In this document: positions 1 through 7,936 of the stretch, piece by piece
Position numbering within the stretch: the stretch's first letter is position 1
Layout: each line of letters begins with the position of its first letter
DNA from: an uncultured Collinsella sp.
Lineage (GTDB): Bacteria; Actinomycetota; Coriobacteriia; Coriobacteriales; Coriobacteriaceae
Direction of reading: 5' to 3'
Assembly: GCA_934646815.1 (NCBI GenBank)
Contig: CAKUEW010000002.1
Location: forward strand, 186,001-250,000
Length of the DNA stretch: 64,000 nucleotides
Translations under genes and position numbers: made by a program
The notes under the pieces: model-generated
Told to the model about the DNA's origin: nothing
The model's input: the letters and a program-made list of their open reading frames with translations, nothing else
Databases searched by the model: none

Positions 1-104
1 TACGTGTTGTCCTTGGGAATCATGGGGCCGCGCATGACCACGGGACCGCGTCGGTACGTCTCGTCGTAGGCAGGCTCGCCCTCGACGTTTTCATTCTTAA
101 TCAT
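1..104 (-). CDS. N-terminal fragment of an unidentified protein
   Basis: This is the first 34 codons of a gene that runs off the left edge of the window. The start is an ATG at 104-102 preceded on the minus strand by AGGAG with five bases of spacing. The visible peptide begins MIKNENVEGEPAYDETYRRG; it is hydrophilic and shows no signal sequence. It lies downstream of tgt on the same strand, 229 bases away, so it could be co-transcribed. I do not recognise the family, and the fragment is too short to assign a function. Confidence 0.6.
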   Translation of the reverse strand, partial: MIKNENVEGEPAYDETYRRGPVVMRGPMIPKDNT

Positions 105-333
105 GAGCACTCCTATCGAAAATAGAAACGGGCGAGGTCGACGCCATGCGCCAAACACCCGCCCGAACATCAACTATTCGGTATGGTACCCACGATGTAT
201 CAAGCACCTGCAAGCTATCGGTCAGCGGTCGCGCAGACGGCGCCAACGAATGTGGCCACCGGCGCCGACCGCACGTAGCCGACCGACGCGGCGGACGCAC
301 CGCCCGAGTACCTTGCAAGCGAACCCGCAACTC

Positions 334-1473
334 TTAGTAATCCACCGCCGCGGGGCTGTTCATCCAGTCGCTCACAAACGCGCCGTAGCGGCCCTCGATA
401 ATGGCCTGACGGGCGCGCTGCATAAGGTTGAGCAGGTAGTAGATGTTGTGCATGGAAAGCAGGATGCCACCGAGCATCTCCTTCTGCGTCACCATATGGC
501 GGATGAGTGCTCGGCTGTAACCGCCCGTGCACACCGGGCAGGTGCAGGTGGGATCGATGGGGCCATCGTCGTGCGCAAAGCGCGCGTTGCGGAAGTTGAG
601 GCGCCCCTCGCTAGAGAACGCCGTGCCCATACGGCCGGTACGCGTCGGCAGTACGCAGTCGAACATGTCGATACCCACGCCCACACCACGCACGAGCGTT
701 GTGGGATTGCCGACGCCCATCAGGTAGCGCGGCTTGTGCTTGGGCATGTACTCGCTCGCGAGCGGCGCCAGCGTCTCGAACATGGTCTCGTGGTCCTCAC
801 CCACCGAGTAACCACCGATGCCGTAACCGGGAAAGTCACCGCACTCCTCCAGATGACGCAGCGAGCGCAGGCGCAAATCCAGATGCATGCCGCCCTGGAC
901 AATGCCAAAGAGTGCCTGGTCATCGCGGGTGTGCGCCTTGTAGCAACGTTCTGCCCACATGCTCGACAGCTCCACGGCGCGCTCGACGTAAGCACGCGTG
1001 GCCGGGTAACCGGGGCACTGGTCGAGCTGCATGCAGATATCGGAGCCGAGTTTCATGGCGATTTCCATGTTGTCCTCGGGCGTCCAGAACACGTGACGGC
1101 CGTCGTAGTCGTTGACGATAAAACGCACGCCCTCGTCGGTGAGCTTGACGGCGTCATTGTGGCTAAACACCTGGAAGCCACCCGAATCGGTAAGGATGGG
1201 GCCGTGCCAATTCATAAACTTGTGCAGTCCGCCCAGCTCGGCGATGGTGTCCTCGCCGGGGCGCATGGACAGGTGATAGGTGTTGGCAAGCACGATCTGG
1301 GCGCCGAGCTGCTTAACGGTCTCGGTGGGGATGCCCTTCACGTTTGCCTTGGTGCCCACGGGCATAAAGATCGGCGTCTCGATATCGCCGTGCGGCGTGT
1401 GTAGGACGCCAGCGCGTGCATGCGTGGTAGGATCCTCGGCGATCAGGTCGAATTTAAAGAGGTTCTGGTCCAT
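334..1473 (-). CDS. tgt: queuine/preQ1 tRNA-guanine transglycosylase
   Basis: Exchanges guanine-34 of GUN-anticodon tRNAs for a 7-deazaguanine base (preQ1 in most bacteria), the committing tRNA step of queuosine synthesis. The 379-residue length is normal for the family. Visible signatures are DSGGFQVF (about residues 96-103), the nucleophile block GIDMFDCVLPTRTGRMG (about 268-284) and the zinc site C310-x-C312-x2-C315 with H341. AAGGAG lies nine bases before the ATG. The related genes queA and queH lie 3.8 to 5.7 kb away on the same strand, with two unrelated genes between. The assignment is secure from the motifs; the base used in vivo (preQ1 or salvaged queuine) cannot be decided from sequence. 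Confidence 0.97.
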   Translation of the reverse strand: MDQNLFKFDLIAEDPTTHARAGVLHTPHGDIETPIFMPVGTKANVKGIPTETVKQLGAQIVLANTYHLSMRPGEDTIAELGGLHKFMNWHGPILTDSGGFQVFSHNDAVKLTDEGVRFIVNDYDGRHVFWTPEDNMEIAMKLGSDICMQLDQCPGYPATRAYVERAVELSSMWAERCYKAHTRDDQALFGIVQGGMHLDLRLRSLRHLEECGDFPGYGIGGYSVGEDHETMFETLAPLASEYMPKHKPRYLMGVGNPTTLVRGVGVGIDMFDCVLPTRTGRMGTAFSSEGRLNFRNARFAHDDGPIDPTCTCPVCTGGYSRALIRHMVTQKEMLGGILLSMHNIYYLLNLMQRARQAIIEGRYGAFVSDWMNSPAAVDY

Positions 1474-1510
1474 AAACTGGAGCTCCTTGGTTGCGGTTCA
1501 TACGCAATCC

Positions 1511-1516
1511 ATTATA
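1511..1516 (-). promoter_or_regulatory. candidate -10 box of the tgt promoter
   Basis: On the minus strand this reads TATAAT, 38 bases before the tgt start codon. No good -35 hexamer is seen at the standard distance, so the call rests on the perfect -10 and its position. Confidence 0.45.
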
Positions 1517-1570
1517 CGGGCAACCCACAAGGAGCACCGACTCGACAGAAACTGACCCCAATGCACCAGG

Positions 1571-1643
1571 TTGAGTTGCGGTGAAATACGGACTGGATAG
1601 GCGCCAGATGCCCCCATTCAGTCCCTATTTCACCGCAACTCAA
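1571..1643. repeat. inverted repeat, TTGAGTTGCGGTGA family, copy 1
   Basis: Arms at 1571-1595 and 1619-1643 pair at 24 of 25 positions around a 23-base loop. The arm core AGTTGCGGTGA recurs as the arm of a second inverted repeat at 4940-5006, so this is a dispersed palindromic element rather than a chance hairpin. It lies upstream of tgt and downstream of the SDR gene. It lacks a clear T tract. Confidence 0.7.
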
Positions 1644-1773
1644 GTGGATCTATGGAGACAGCGGAACGAGAGAGGATTTTTGGACGCCCACAGAACGAGA
1701 GTGGACAATCTCCCACTTTTGACCAAAATCCATGCCCAAAACGGGAGATTATCCACTCTCTATTTGATCCACT
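1643..1773. repeat. nested inverted repeat
   Basis: Inner arms at 1697-1714 and 1743-1760 match at 17 of 18 positions. Outer arms AGTGGATC (1643-1650) and GATCCACT (1766-1773) enclose them. It abuts the previous palindrome directly, making a string of two foldable units in a region with no gene. Confidence 0.6.
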
Positions 1774-1778
1774 AGGCA

Positions 1779-1825
1779 GTCATTTAAGAACGTCCCCAAC
1801 GACTAAGAACGTCCAACGACTAGCT
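1779..1825. repeat. AAGAACGTCC direct repeats
   Basis: Two copies of AAGAACGTCC, each followed by (CC)AACGACTA, lie head to tail here. The related sequence AGTCATTTAAGAAC recurs in inverted form at 5014-5037, again next to a 161-base repeat copy. The two loci therefore share a whole string of elements. Confidence 0.55.
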
Positions 1826-1914
1826 TTCGACAACCATGACAACGCCGATGTTTTGGCAACGACAGCGAAAACCCGCCAGAGCGAGCAAGGTGCCTTGAAG
1901 CGAAATGAATCCGC

Positions 1915-2075
1915 AGGTTGAACATAAGTCAGCGAGCGGGTCGCATTTGAGACAAGGTGACGTGAAACGAAAGGGCGCTGACCTTCTGGTCGCGCCCTTG
2001 AAGTTGAACGTCAGATTGTCCAAATGCGGCCCGCGCAGCGTCGAGCCGTTACGCGGTTTGGTAAAACCGCGTAAC
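1915..2075 (-). repeat. 161-base intergenic repeat, copy A
   Basis: Nearly identical to 5094-5254 in length, sequence and orientation. Read on the minus strand it starts two bases after the SDR stop codon with a perfect 12-base-pair stem and four-base loop (2048-2075). A long imperfect hairpin follows, whose tip AAGGGCGC...GCGCCCTT (about 1970-1999) is GC-rich. CGCATTTG and CAAATGCG form the base of that long stem. It could act as a terminator or a structured 3' RNA for the SDR transcript, or be a miniature mobile palindrome. Confidence 0.8.
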
Positions 2076-2077
2076 CC

Positions 2078-2878
2078 CTACGGACGCTGGCCCATGCCGC
2101 CCTCGAGGGTGACGGTCTCGCCGTTCATATACTTAAAGTCGGGGCCGCAAAGCTGAACGACCACGCGGCCGATCTCCTTCTCGACGTCGCCGTAGTGGCC
2201 CGCCGGCGGCATGTGGACGTTGGCCTTGAACGCCTCGGGGTAGGCATCCTGGAAGTTCTCGAGCGCGGCAGTCCAGGCAAGCGGGCACACGATGTTGACG
2301 TTGATGCCGTCGGGGCCCCACTCGTTGGCAGCGACGCGGGTCAGGCCACGGATGCCCTCCTTGGCGGCGGCGTAGCTGCACTGGCCATAGTTGCCAAACA
2401 GGCCGGCGCCCGAAGCAAAGTTGACCACGGAGCCCTTGGTCTCCTTCAGGTGCGGATAGGCCTTCTGCATATACAGATAGGTGGCGTACAGGCCGGAGTA
2501 AATGGCCAGGTTGAACTGGTCCATGGTGTGGTCGGCGATGGTCACGCCCGAGGCGCTGGCCTGGGCGTTGTTGACGACGGCGTCGATGCGGCCGAACTCC
2601 TCGATAGCCTTATCGATGACGTTCTGAACGACAGCCTCGTTGTCTTGACCAGCCGAAACATCGGCCTGAACAGGCAGGACCTTGACGCCGTACTCGGCCT
2701 CGAGAGACTCCTTGGCGGCCTCGAGCTTGGCAACGTTGCGGCCGGTGATGACGAGGTTCGCGCCCTCCTTGGCAAAGGCGATATCGATGCCGTAGCCGAT
2801 AGAGCCAGCGGAGCCGTCCTTAAGCGTGGCCTTGCCGCCGCCGGTGATGATCACGGTCTTACCAGTGAAAAGTCCCAT
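2078..2878 (-). CDS. SDR-family dehydrogenase, probable 12alpha-hydroxysteroid dehydrogenase
   Basis: A 266-residue short-chain dehydrogenase. The start chosen is MGLFTGKTVI, with AAAGGA just upstream; a longer reading has no ribosome site. The dinucleotide site begins ITGGGKATLKDG (about 11-22), NNAQASASG is at 103-111, and the catalytic Ser156, Tyr169 and Lys173 lie in NFASGAGLFGNYGQCSYAAAK. NNAQASASG, GNYGQCSYAAAKEGIRGL and the C-terminal YMNGETVTLEGGMGQRP closely resemble, as I recall them, NADP-dependent 12alpha-hydroxysteroid dehydrogenases of gut Eggerthella and Clostridium. Those enzymes reversibly oxidise the 12-hydroxyl of cholate and deoxycholate. It does not resemble the Collinsella 7beta-HSDH. 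Substrate remains an inference. It stands alone, with its own 3' repeat element. Confidence 0.7.
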   Translation of the reverse strand: MGLFTGKTVIITGGGKATLKDGSAGSIGYGIDIAFAKEGANLVITGRNVAKLEAAKESLEAEYGVKVLPVQADVSAGQDNEAVVQNVIDKAIEEFGRIDAVVNNAQASASGVTIADHTMDQFNLAIYSGLYATYLYMQKAYPHLKETKGSVVNFASGAGLFGNYGQCSYAAAKEGIRGLTRVAANEWGPDGINVNIVCPLAWTAALENFQDAYPEAFKANVHMPPAGHYGDVEKEIGRVVVQLCGPDFKYMNGETVTLEGGMGQRP

Positions 2879-3167
2879 ACAAAGTCCTTTCAAAATCGCG
2901 ACGGGCGTACCCGTCGACTGCGCGCATCCAAATAAACGCGCCAAGAGCTGAAATGCAACTTTAGCGTGTAAAAGTAAAAAATAAAGTCCTCGGCAGGTGA
3001 ACGGTGCAACGTCTTTCGGCGAAGGGAATGTCAAGTAAAAACAAGATAAAGCGGCCGAGGTTTTGTTATCAAATCGAGCCACCGAACACGTTTTGAAACT
3101 TTGCTGCAGGGCGCGGGATGTCGGCGCGAAACTTTATCATAGGGTGACAAACAACGATGAGGAGCAC

Positions 3168-4913
3168 ATGCCTATGACAGACGAGCTGGACCCCCAGACT
3201 CAACAGCATATTGATCACCCTGCAGATGGTGCCGCGGATGCCGACGCCGTGACCTGCAATGATATCGACACCGACGACGCCACGCTAAACGAAAGCGCTG
3301 CCGAAAGTGCTACGGACGAGGCGCCTGTTGCCGAAAATGATGACAAGCAGAGCGACGATGTGCCCCAAGCCGCTGGCCTTATCGAGGTGTCATCGGAGGA
3401 GGAGCTCGACGCCGTCATGGACTCCATGATGGATGCCGTCAAAGCCATGAAGGACGCCGTTGCCGATGCGGATATCGACGCCGAGGAAGAGGAAGCCGCC
3501 GAGGCCGCCTCGACCTTTGTGCCTGGCGAGACCCCCGTCGCCGATCAGGGCAGCACTATGCCGTCGTTTTTGCAGCTCGAGCACCCGACAATCGGCGCCG
3601 ATGCGGTCGACCCGCACGCGGCGGGCTTTACCGTGATCGAAGGCGGCACGGGCAGCTTTACCCCGCAGCAGGGCGACGACTCCAACGCAGCCAATGCGGA
3701 GCATCCGACCGCCCCGCATTCCCCCGCCGCCAACCGCGACCTGGGAACCGCCGTCTCCGACACGGCCAATGCGGTGGGAACGTTTATCGCGCAGGGCGCC
3801 TCGGCCATGCGCGAGATGAACGCCGCGAAAAAAGCGCTCGCCGACGCCCGTGCCCACCTGGCAGAGCTGGAGCAGCGCATCGCCGACCAGGCTGAAGAGC
3901 TCGAGACGCGTCAGGATATCGCAGACCGCTACGACCAGATTGTTGCCGAGCAGCGCGCAGCCATCGCCACGGCACAAAAGACCGCTGCGGCAGCCGAAAT
4001 CGACCGCGACACCTGCGCCGCCAAAGCCGCCGAGCTCAAAGCTCAAATTGAGCAAATGCGCGAGGAGGACACCGCGGCAGAGCTTCGCCTGAAGGCCGCG
4101 CTCGACGCCGTGGAAGCCCGCGAGGCCAGCTCGCGCGAGACCGGCAACCGCTTGGTCCGCCGCCTCGAGGATTCCAAGCGCATCCGCGACAAAGTGAAGG
4201 CCGAACGCGATGCCGGCGTCGCCGCCGCGCAACAGACCGTCAGCGCCACGCGTGCACAGCTCGAAACGCTTCGCCGCGAGTACGCCGAGCTGCAGCGCAA
4301 TCCTTCGGCCAACCCCGCCAACTATACGGTTCGAACCAGCGAGCTCTCGATGCAGATTTCGGACACGGCAGACGCCCTGCGCAAGGCCGAGGCAGACGTG
4401 CCGAGCGTCACCGAAGATCTTGAGCATTCGCTGGCCGCCGCCGAGCAGGCCGTCGAGCAGGCGCAGGCCCCCATCGCCGACGCCAAGCGTGCGCACCAGG
4501 CTGTGACGGCAGAGGCCGATGCGGCGCGTGACGAGTTGCAGACGGCAAAGACCGCCGCAGCAGCCCGTCAGCGTGAGCTGCGCGAGAAGATTGCCGCCGA
4601 GGACAAGGCCCGTCGAGAGCAGGAGCAGGCTATCGCCAACGCCCAGGCAGATGCCGCGCACGCGCAGTCGATTATCGAGCAGGCGACCGAAGTGCACGAC
4701 CATCCCGAGGTCACCGAATCACTCGCCGGCTCGTTGGCCCGCGACCGTGCCGAGCATGCCGAGGCCGAGCGAGAAGTCGCTCAGCTCGAGGCCGCCGAAG
4801 ACGACGTGCGTGAGCGCACCCGTGACTCCCGCGTCAAGTTCACCGGCGCCATCGTCTGCATCGTTGCCGTGATCCTGGTGATCATCGCAATCTGGCTCCT
4901 CACGAGCAAGTAA
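3168..4913 (+). CDS. tail-anchored coiled-coil protein of unknown function
   Basis: About 581 residues. The first ~190 are strongly acidic and low in complexity (runs of Asp, Glu and Ala). A long stretch from about 215 to 550 is rich in Ala, Glu, Arg and Gln with heptad character, predicting an extended coiled coil. The end is one membrane span (FTGAIVCIVAVILVIIAIWL) followed by TSK, so the protein is probably anchored by its C-terminus with the rod in the cytoplasm. GAGGAG at 3159-3164 is three bases from the ATG at 3168 and nine from the one at 3174, so MTDELDPQ may be the true start. It is divergent from the SDR gene and sits between tgt and queA. I do not recognise a family. Confidence 0.75.
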   Translation: MPMTDELDPQTQQHIDHPADGAADADAVTCNDIDTDDATLNESAAESATDEAPVAENDDKQSDDVPQAAGLIEVSSEEELDAVMDSMMDAVKAMKDAVADADIDAEEEEAAEAASTFVPGETPVADQGSTMPSFLQLEHPTIGADAVDPHAAGFTVIEGGTGSFTPQQGDDSNAANAEHPTAPHSPAANRDLGTAVSDTANAVGTFIAQGASAMREMNAAKKALADARAHLAELEQRIADQAEELETRQDIADRYDQIVAEQRAAIATAQKTAAAAEIDRDTCAAKAAELKAQIEQMREEDTAAELRLKAALDAVEAREASSRETGNRLVRRLEDSKRIRDKVKAERDAGVAAAQQTVSATRAQLETLRREYAELQRNPSANPANYTVRTSELSMQISDTADALRKAEADVPSVTEDLEHSLAAAEQAVEQAQAPIADAKRAHQAVTAEADAARDELQTAKTAAAARQRELREKIAAEDKARREQEQAIANAQADAAHAQSIIEQATEVHDHPEVTESLAGSLARDRAEHAEAEREVAQLEAAEDDVRERTRDSRVKFTGAIVCIVAVILVIIAIWLLTSK

Positions 4914-4939
4914 ACCAGACACTAAATACGCCACAACGC

Positions 4940-5006
4940 AGTTGCGGTGAGATAGTTCCTATCTAGCCCTCAAAAAGGCCAATCCAAGAACTATCTCACC
5001 GCAACT
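4940..5006. repeat. inverted repeat, AGTTGCGGTGA family, copy 2
   Basis: Perfect 19-base arms (4940-4958 and 4988-5006) with a 29-base loop, followed by TTTTT on the plus strand. It begins 26 bases after the coiled-coil gene and faces queA, so it could work as a terminator. Its arms share AGTTGCGGTGA with the element at 1571-1643. Confidence 0.75.
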
Positions 5007-5010
5007 TTTT

Positions 5011-5068
5011 GGTAGTCATTGGGTGTTCTTAAATGACTAGTCAAACAAGAACGTCCATTACGACTACC
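5011..5068. repeat. imperfect inverted repeat with AGTCATTTAAGAAC motif
   Basis: Arms GGTAGTC...GTTCTT (5011-5030) and AAGAACGTCC...GACTACC (5047-5068) pair imperfectly. The sequence is related to the 1779-1825 repeats and holds the same place relative to a 161-base repeat copy. Confidence 0.5.
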
Positions 5069-5093
5069 CACCTTTGGAGCGAGATGGCGCCAT

Positions 5094-5254
5094 AGGTTGA
5101 GCATAAGTCAGCGAGCGGGTCGCATTTGAGACAAGGTGACGTGAAACGAAAGGGCGCTGACCTTCTGGTCGCGCCCTTGAAGTTGAACGTCAGATTGTCC
5201 AAATGCGGCCCGCGCAGCGTCGGCCGGTTACGGCGTTTGGTAAAACGCCGTAAC
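5094..5254 (-). repeat. 161-base intergenic repeat, copy B
   Basis: Second copy of the element at 1915-2075, same orientation, starting at the base immediately after the queA stop codon. The terminal stem at 5227-5254 is again a perfect 12-base-pair hairpin with the same loop. Its middle bases differ from copy A (GGC/GCC in place of GCG/CGC) and the change is compensated on the other arm. Such paired change implies that the structure is maintained. Confidence 0.8.
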
Positions 5255-6472
5255 CTACTGAATGAGCATCGCGTCGCCAAAGCTGAAGAAGCGGTAGCGC
5301 TCCTCGATGGCGGCGGCGTAGGCATCCATGATCTGATCGCGGGTGGCAAGCGCGCTCACGAGCATCATGAGCGTGGAGCGCGGCACGTGGAAGTTCGTAA
5401 TCAGTGCGTCGACCACGTGATAGGTCGAGCCGGGCATCAGGTAGAGCTGCGTCGTGGCATTCTCGCGCACCACGATGTCACCGCGGCCGAGCGTGTCGGC
5501 ACCATCCTCGCGGCCCTCAAAAAAACGCGCCGTCACAGCCGGGTCGGACACCGGCGCATCCGCGTCAAACGCGCTCTCGAGCGAGCGAACCGCGGTGGTA
5601 CCGACGGCAATCACGCGATGGCCCTCGGCCTTTGCCTTGTGCACGGCGTCGACGACCTCCTGCGACACGTGGTAGCGCTCGGTGTGCATCACGTGCTGCG
5701 TGGGATCATCCTCCTCTACCAGGCGGAAGGTGTCGATGCCCACCTCGAGCTCGACAGCGGCAAACTTCGCGCCCTTGGCCTCGATGGCGGCCATAAGCTC
5801 GGGCGTAAAGTGCAGACCCGCCGTAGGAGCGGCAGCCGAGTGCTCCTCCTTCATGGCGTAGACGGTCTGGTACTTCTCGGGATCGCCCTCGTAATCGGTA
5901 ATGTAGGGCGGCAGCGGCACGTGACCGGCAGCATGGATAGCCTCGTCGAGCGTGCGCGGCTCGCCGGCGGCATTACAACCGGCCGGCTCAAAGCGCACCA
6001 GACGGCCACCGCGGCTATCGGTGACAAAGTCGACGACCTCAGCCGTCAGCACCACAGGAGCACCCTCGGGTGCATGGGCACCGCCGGCGCGATACTCAAT
6101 CTGAGCACCTGGCTTCAGGCGCTTACCCGGCTTGACCAGGCACTCCCAAACGTGACCCAGCGGATCCACATCCTCGCGGCGCTTAAGCAGCAGCGTCTCG
6201 ACCACGCCGCCCGAGCCTGCCTTGCGACCGATCAGACGAGCCGGCATCACGCGCGTCTGGTTAATGACGAGCACGTCGCCCGGCTCGATGTAGTCGATGA
6301 TGTCGCGGAAGATACGATGCTCGACGGTGCCACCGTGTTTCAGCAGCGTCCCCGCCTCGGAGCCCTTGCGGTCCACCACCAGCAGGCGGCAGGAGTCGCG
6401 TGGCTCGGCCGGGGCCTGAGCGATCAGCTCTTCGGGAAGGTTGTAATCAAAATCATCGGTACGCATAGACAC
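5255..6472 (-). CDS. queA: S-adenosylmethionine:tRNA ribosyltransferase-isomerase
   Basis: Transfers and rearranges the ribosyl part of S-adenosylmethionine onto 7-aminomethyl-7-deazaguanine in tRNA, giving epoxyqueuosine. At 405 residues it is somewhat longer than the usual ~345, because of insertions in the middle (about 165-200). The N-terminal DFDYNLPEELIAQAPAEPRD, DVLVINQTRVMPARLIG and AAPTAGLHFTPEL blocks are diagnostic. The chosen GTG start at 6472 has AAGGAG eight bases upstream; the in-frame ATG six bases later would be too far from it. queH follows upstream on the same strand with an 80-base gap, so the two may be co-transcribed. Confidence 0.96.
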   Translation of the reverse strand: MSMRTDDFDYNLPEELIAQAPAEPRDSCRLLVVDRKGSEAGTLLKHGGTVEHRIFRDIIDYIEPGDVLVINQTRVMPARLIGRKAGSGGVVETLLLKRREDVDPLGHVWECLVKPGKRLKPGAQIEYRAGGAHAPEGAPVVLTAEVVDFVTDSRGGRLVRFEPAGCNAAGEPRTLDEAIHAAGHVPLPPYITDYEGDPEKYQTVYAMKEEHSAAAPTAGLHFTPELMAAIEAKGAKFAAVELEVGIDTFRLVEEDDPTQHVMHTERYHVSQEVVDAVHKAKAEGHRVIAVGTTAVRSLESAFDADAPVSDPAVTARFFEGREDGADTLGRGDIVVRENATTQLYLMPGSTYHVVDALITNFHVPRSTLMMLVSALATRDQIMDAYAAAIEERYRFFSFGDAMLIQ

Positions 6473-6530
6473 GTCAGATTCTCCTTATATAGATAAAGTC
6501 CGCTCTACATCCTAGCAGGCTGGCGAACCA

Positions 6531-6558
6531 GTCTTTTTGGGACGGGGCTTTTTTAGCT
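6531..6558 (-). repeat. GGGACGGGGC repeat overlapping the queH stop codon
   Basis: A single copy of the family TTTGGGACGGGGCTTTTTTAGCT, read here on the plus strand. The TAA that ends queH (6555-6553) lies inside it. Other copies are at 7154-7233, 10102-10213 and 60167-60203. Confidence 0.65.
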
Positions 6559-7131
6559 GTTTTTGGCGGCTTTACGCTCGTCGCGGATGCGGGCTCGGTC
6601 CATGGCTGCCTCGATGGCCGAAAAGCGGCAGCCGCAGTAGTTCTGCCGGTACATGCCCAGCTCGCGCGAACGTTGCGTGGCCTCGGGATAATATGGGCGA
6701 AAATCGCGAATCACCGGAGTGAGCCCACGGGCGGCCGCCAAACGTTCGAGCACGTCATTACAGGTGTCGAACAGCTGATACGGCGAGACGGCGAGCGTTG
6801 TGCCCACACACTCAAACCCGTGCTCCTGGGCAACACGGCATGCCTCAGCCAAGCGAAGCGCGTAGCACGCACGGCAGCGGCGAGGCCGGTCCGCCCCCAG
6901 CGGGGCCACGCCGGTCTCCCAGCGTTCACGATCCTCCCCCGCCTCGATGAGCTCGATGTCACCGTCGGCACACCACCGGCGCAGCTCGTCCAGGCGGCGC
7001 TGCCATTCATCATGCGGCTGAATATTGGGGTTGGTCCAGCAAATCGTGGGCTCAAACCCCTCTTCGCGCAGCAAGCGAACCGGCTCCAGCGAACAAGGCG
7101 CACAGCAAGCATGCAACAGCAACGGCGTCAT
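6553..7131 (-). CDS. queH: epoxyqueuosine reductase QueH
   Basis: Reduces epoxyqueuosine to queuosine in tRNA; QueH is the cobalamin-independent alternative to QueG. About 192 residues, normal for the former DUF208 family. The cysteine ligands are clear: HACCAPCS (C9, C10, C13), RRCRACYALRL and the near-terminal YCGC. The start MTPLLLHACC is chosen because GGGGGAGGAG lies at good spacing from it, while the ATG two codons earlier overlaps the ribosome site. Together with tgt and queA it gives the last three steps of queuosine formation. No preQ1 synthesis genes (queC, queD, queE, queF) lie in the window. Confidence 0.95.
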   Translation of the reverse strand: MTPLLLHACCAPCSLEPVRLLREEGFEPTICWTNPNIQPHDEWQRRLDELRRWCADGDIELIEAGEDRERWETGVAPLGADRPRRCRACYALRLAEACRVAQEHGFECVGTTLAVSPYQLFDTCNDVLERLAAARGLTPVIRDFRPYYPEATQRSRELGMYRQNYCGCRFSAIEAAMDRARIRDERKAAKNS

Positions 7132-7153
7132 CAACATCTCCTCCCCCACAATG

Positions 7154-7233
7154 TTTTTTCTGGGACGGGGATTAAAAAATCATCGGGCTCACCGCCGACT
7201 GCAGGGTAGCTAAAAAAGCCCCGTCCCAAAAAG
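7154..7233. repeat. GGGACGGGGC inverted repeat between queH and the DUF3267 gene
   Basis: Arms TTTTTTCTGGGACGGGG (7154-7170) and CCCCGTCCCAAAAAG (7219-7233) face each other around about 48 bases. On the minus strand the right arm starts immediately after the DUF3267 stop codon, so it may be that gene's terminator. It lies just upstream of queH. Confidence 0.65.
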
Positions 7234-7234
7234 A

Positions 7235-7804
7235 CTACTTTCCAAAAAAGCTCACGCCATACGAAGTGTCCTCGCAGGCGACGATACGACGGTCGCACAG
7301 AATGGTCCACACGTAATACCAGTCGCCCACGCAGCCCGACAGGTGCAGGCCGGCCGCCAGGTAACACAGCAGCGGATACCCAGAGAACGCAAACCCCAGC
7401 ACAAACGCCACCGTCAAGGCAACCGTCGGCGCCAGGCAAATCACCAGGTACCGCACGCGCGAATACACAATCCCCTCGGCACAGGCATAAATCATGCACG
7501 TCTGGAGATTCGCCCCAAAGCTCACGCGCGCACCGGTGGGCGCAAACAGCTTAAAGAACACCGCGTGCACCAGCTCGTGCACGGCAAACGATGCCATGGA
7601 AACAGCGGCTACGGCGATCATCCACCCCACGACCGCCGTCCAGCCGCCCGCGTCAGCCGCATCTAGGTCCGCAGGCCCGCCCATCAGCATAAACACCGGC
7701 ACCAGGCACACGGCGAACACGCCGAGCACAACCATCCCCCACACGAAGCAGGCGTGCAGGAAATCCTCGTCTTCAAACGCATGTATGTTGGAAATCTCAT
7801 TCAT
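7235..7804 (-). CDS. DUF3267-family membrane protein, putative zinc metalloprotease
   Basis: About 189 residues with four or so membrane spans: residues ~20-42, ~55-75, ~115-135 and ~138-155. HELVH at about residue 74 sits at the end of a hydrophobic segment, as in DUF3267 proteins, which resemble site-2-protease-like zincins. A further acidic metal ligand is not obvious, so activity is uncertain. The start MNEISNI is the best available ATG, but no strong ribosome site precedes it. The very long open frame antisense to the next gene that could extend this protein is spurious. It is divergent from metG. Confidence 0.75.
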   Translation of the reverse strand: MNEISNIHAFEDEDFLHACFVWGMVVLGVFAVCLVPVFMLMGGPADLDAADAGGWTAVVGWMIAVAAVSMASFAVHELVHAVFFKLFAPTGARVSFGANLQTCMIYACAEGIVYSRVRYLVICLAPTVALTVAFVLGFAFSGYPLLCYLAAGLHLSGCVGDWYYVWTILCDRRIVACEDTSYGVSFFGK

Positions 7805-7936
7805 AGCATGTAAGGATAGCGCCCCCGCCGCGCACCCGCCCGCATGTGCGATAATGTCGAGCGATATGCACGAATTGACCACCACGCCGCCGAGCCTCGC
7901 GCCCGGCCGCGCCCTCACCATACGCGAAGGAGTCCC

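Noticed and set aside
315..345. tRNA T-arm-like GGGTTCGC sequence near the tgt end
   Set aside because: No cloverleaf can be formed around it; it is chance similarity.
103..1404. 433-codon open frame antisense to tgt
   Set aside because: It is the complement of a clear gene in GC-rich DNA, has no family motifs and no ribosome site.
1820..2023. Short peptide (MDNLTFNFKGATRRS...) encoded in both 161-base repeats
   Set aside because: It is shared only because the DNA repeat is conserved; there is no ribosome site, and the conserved feature is base pairing of the stems.
2078..2878. 7beta-hydroxysteroid dehydrogenase known from Collinsella
   Set aside because: The N-terminus and active-site surroundings differ completely from that enzyme as I recall it; the 12alpha type fits far better.
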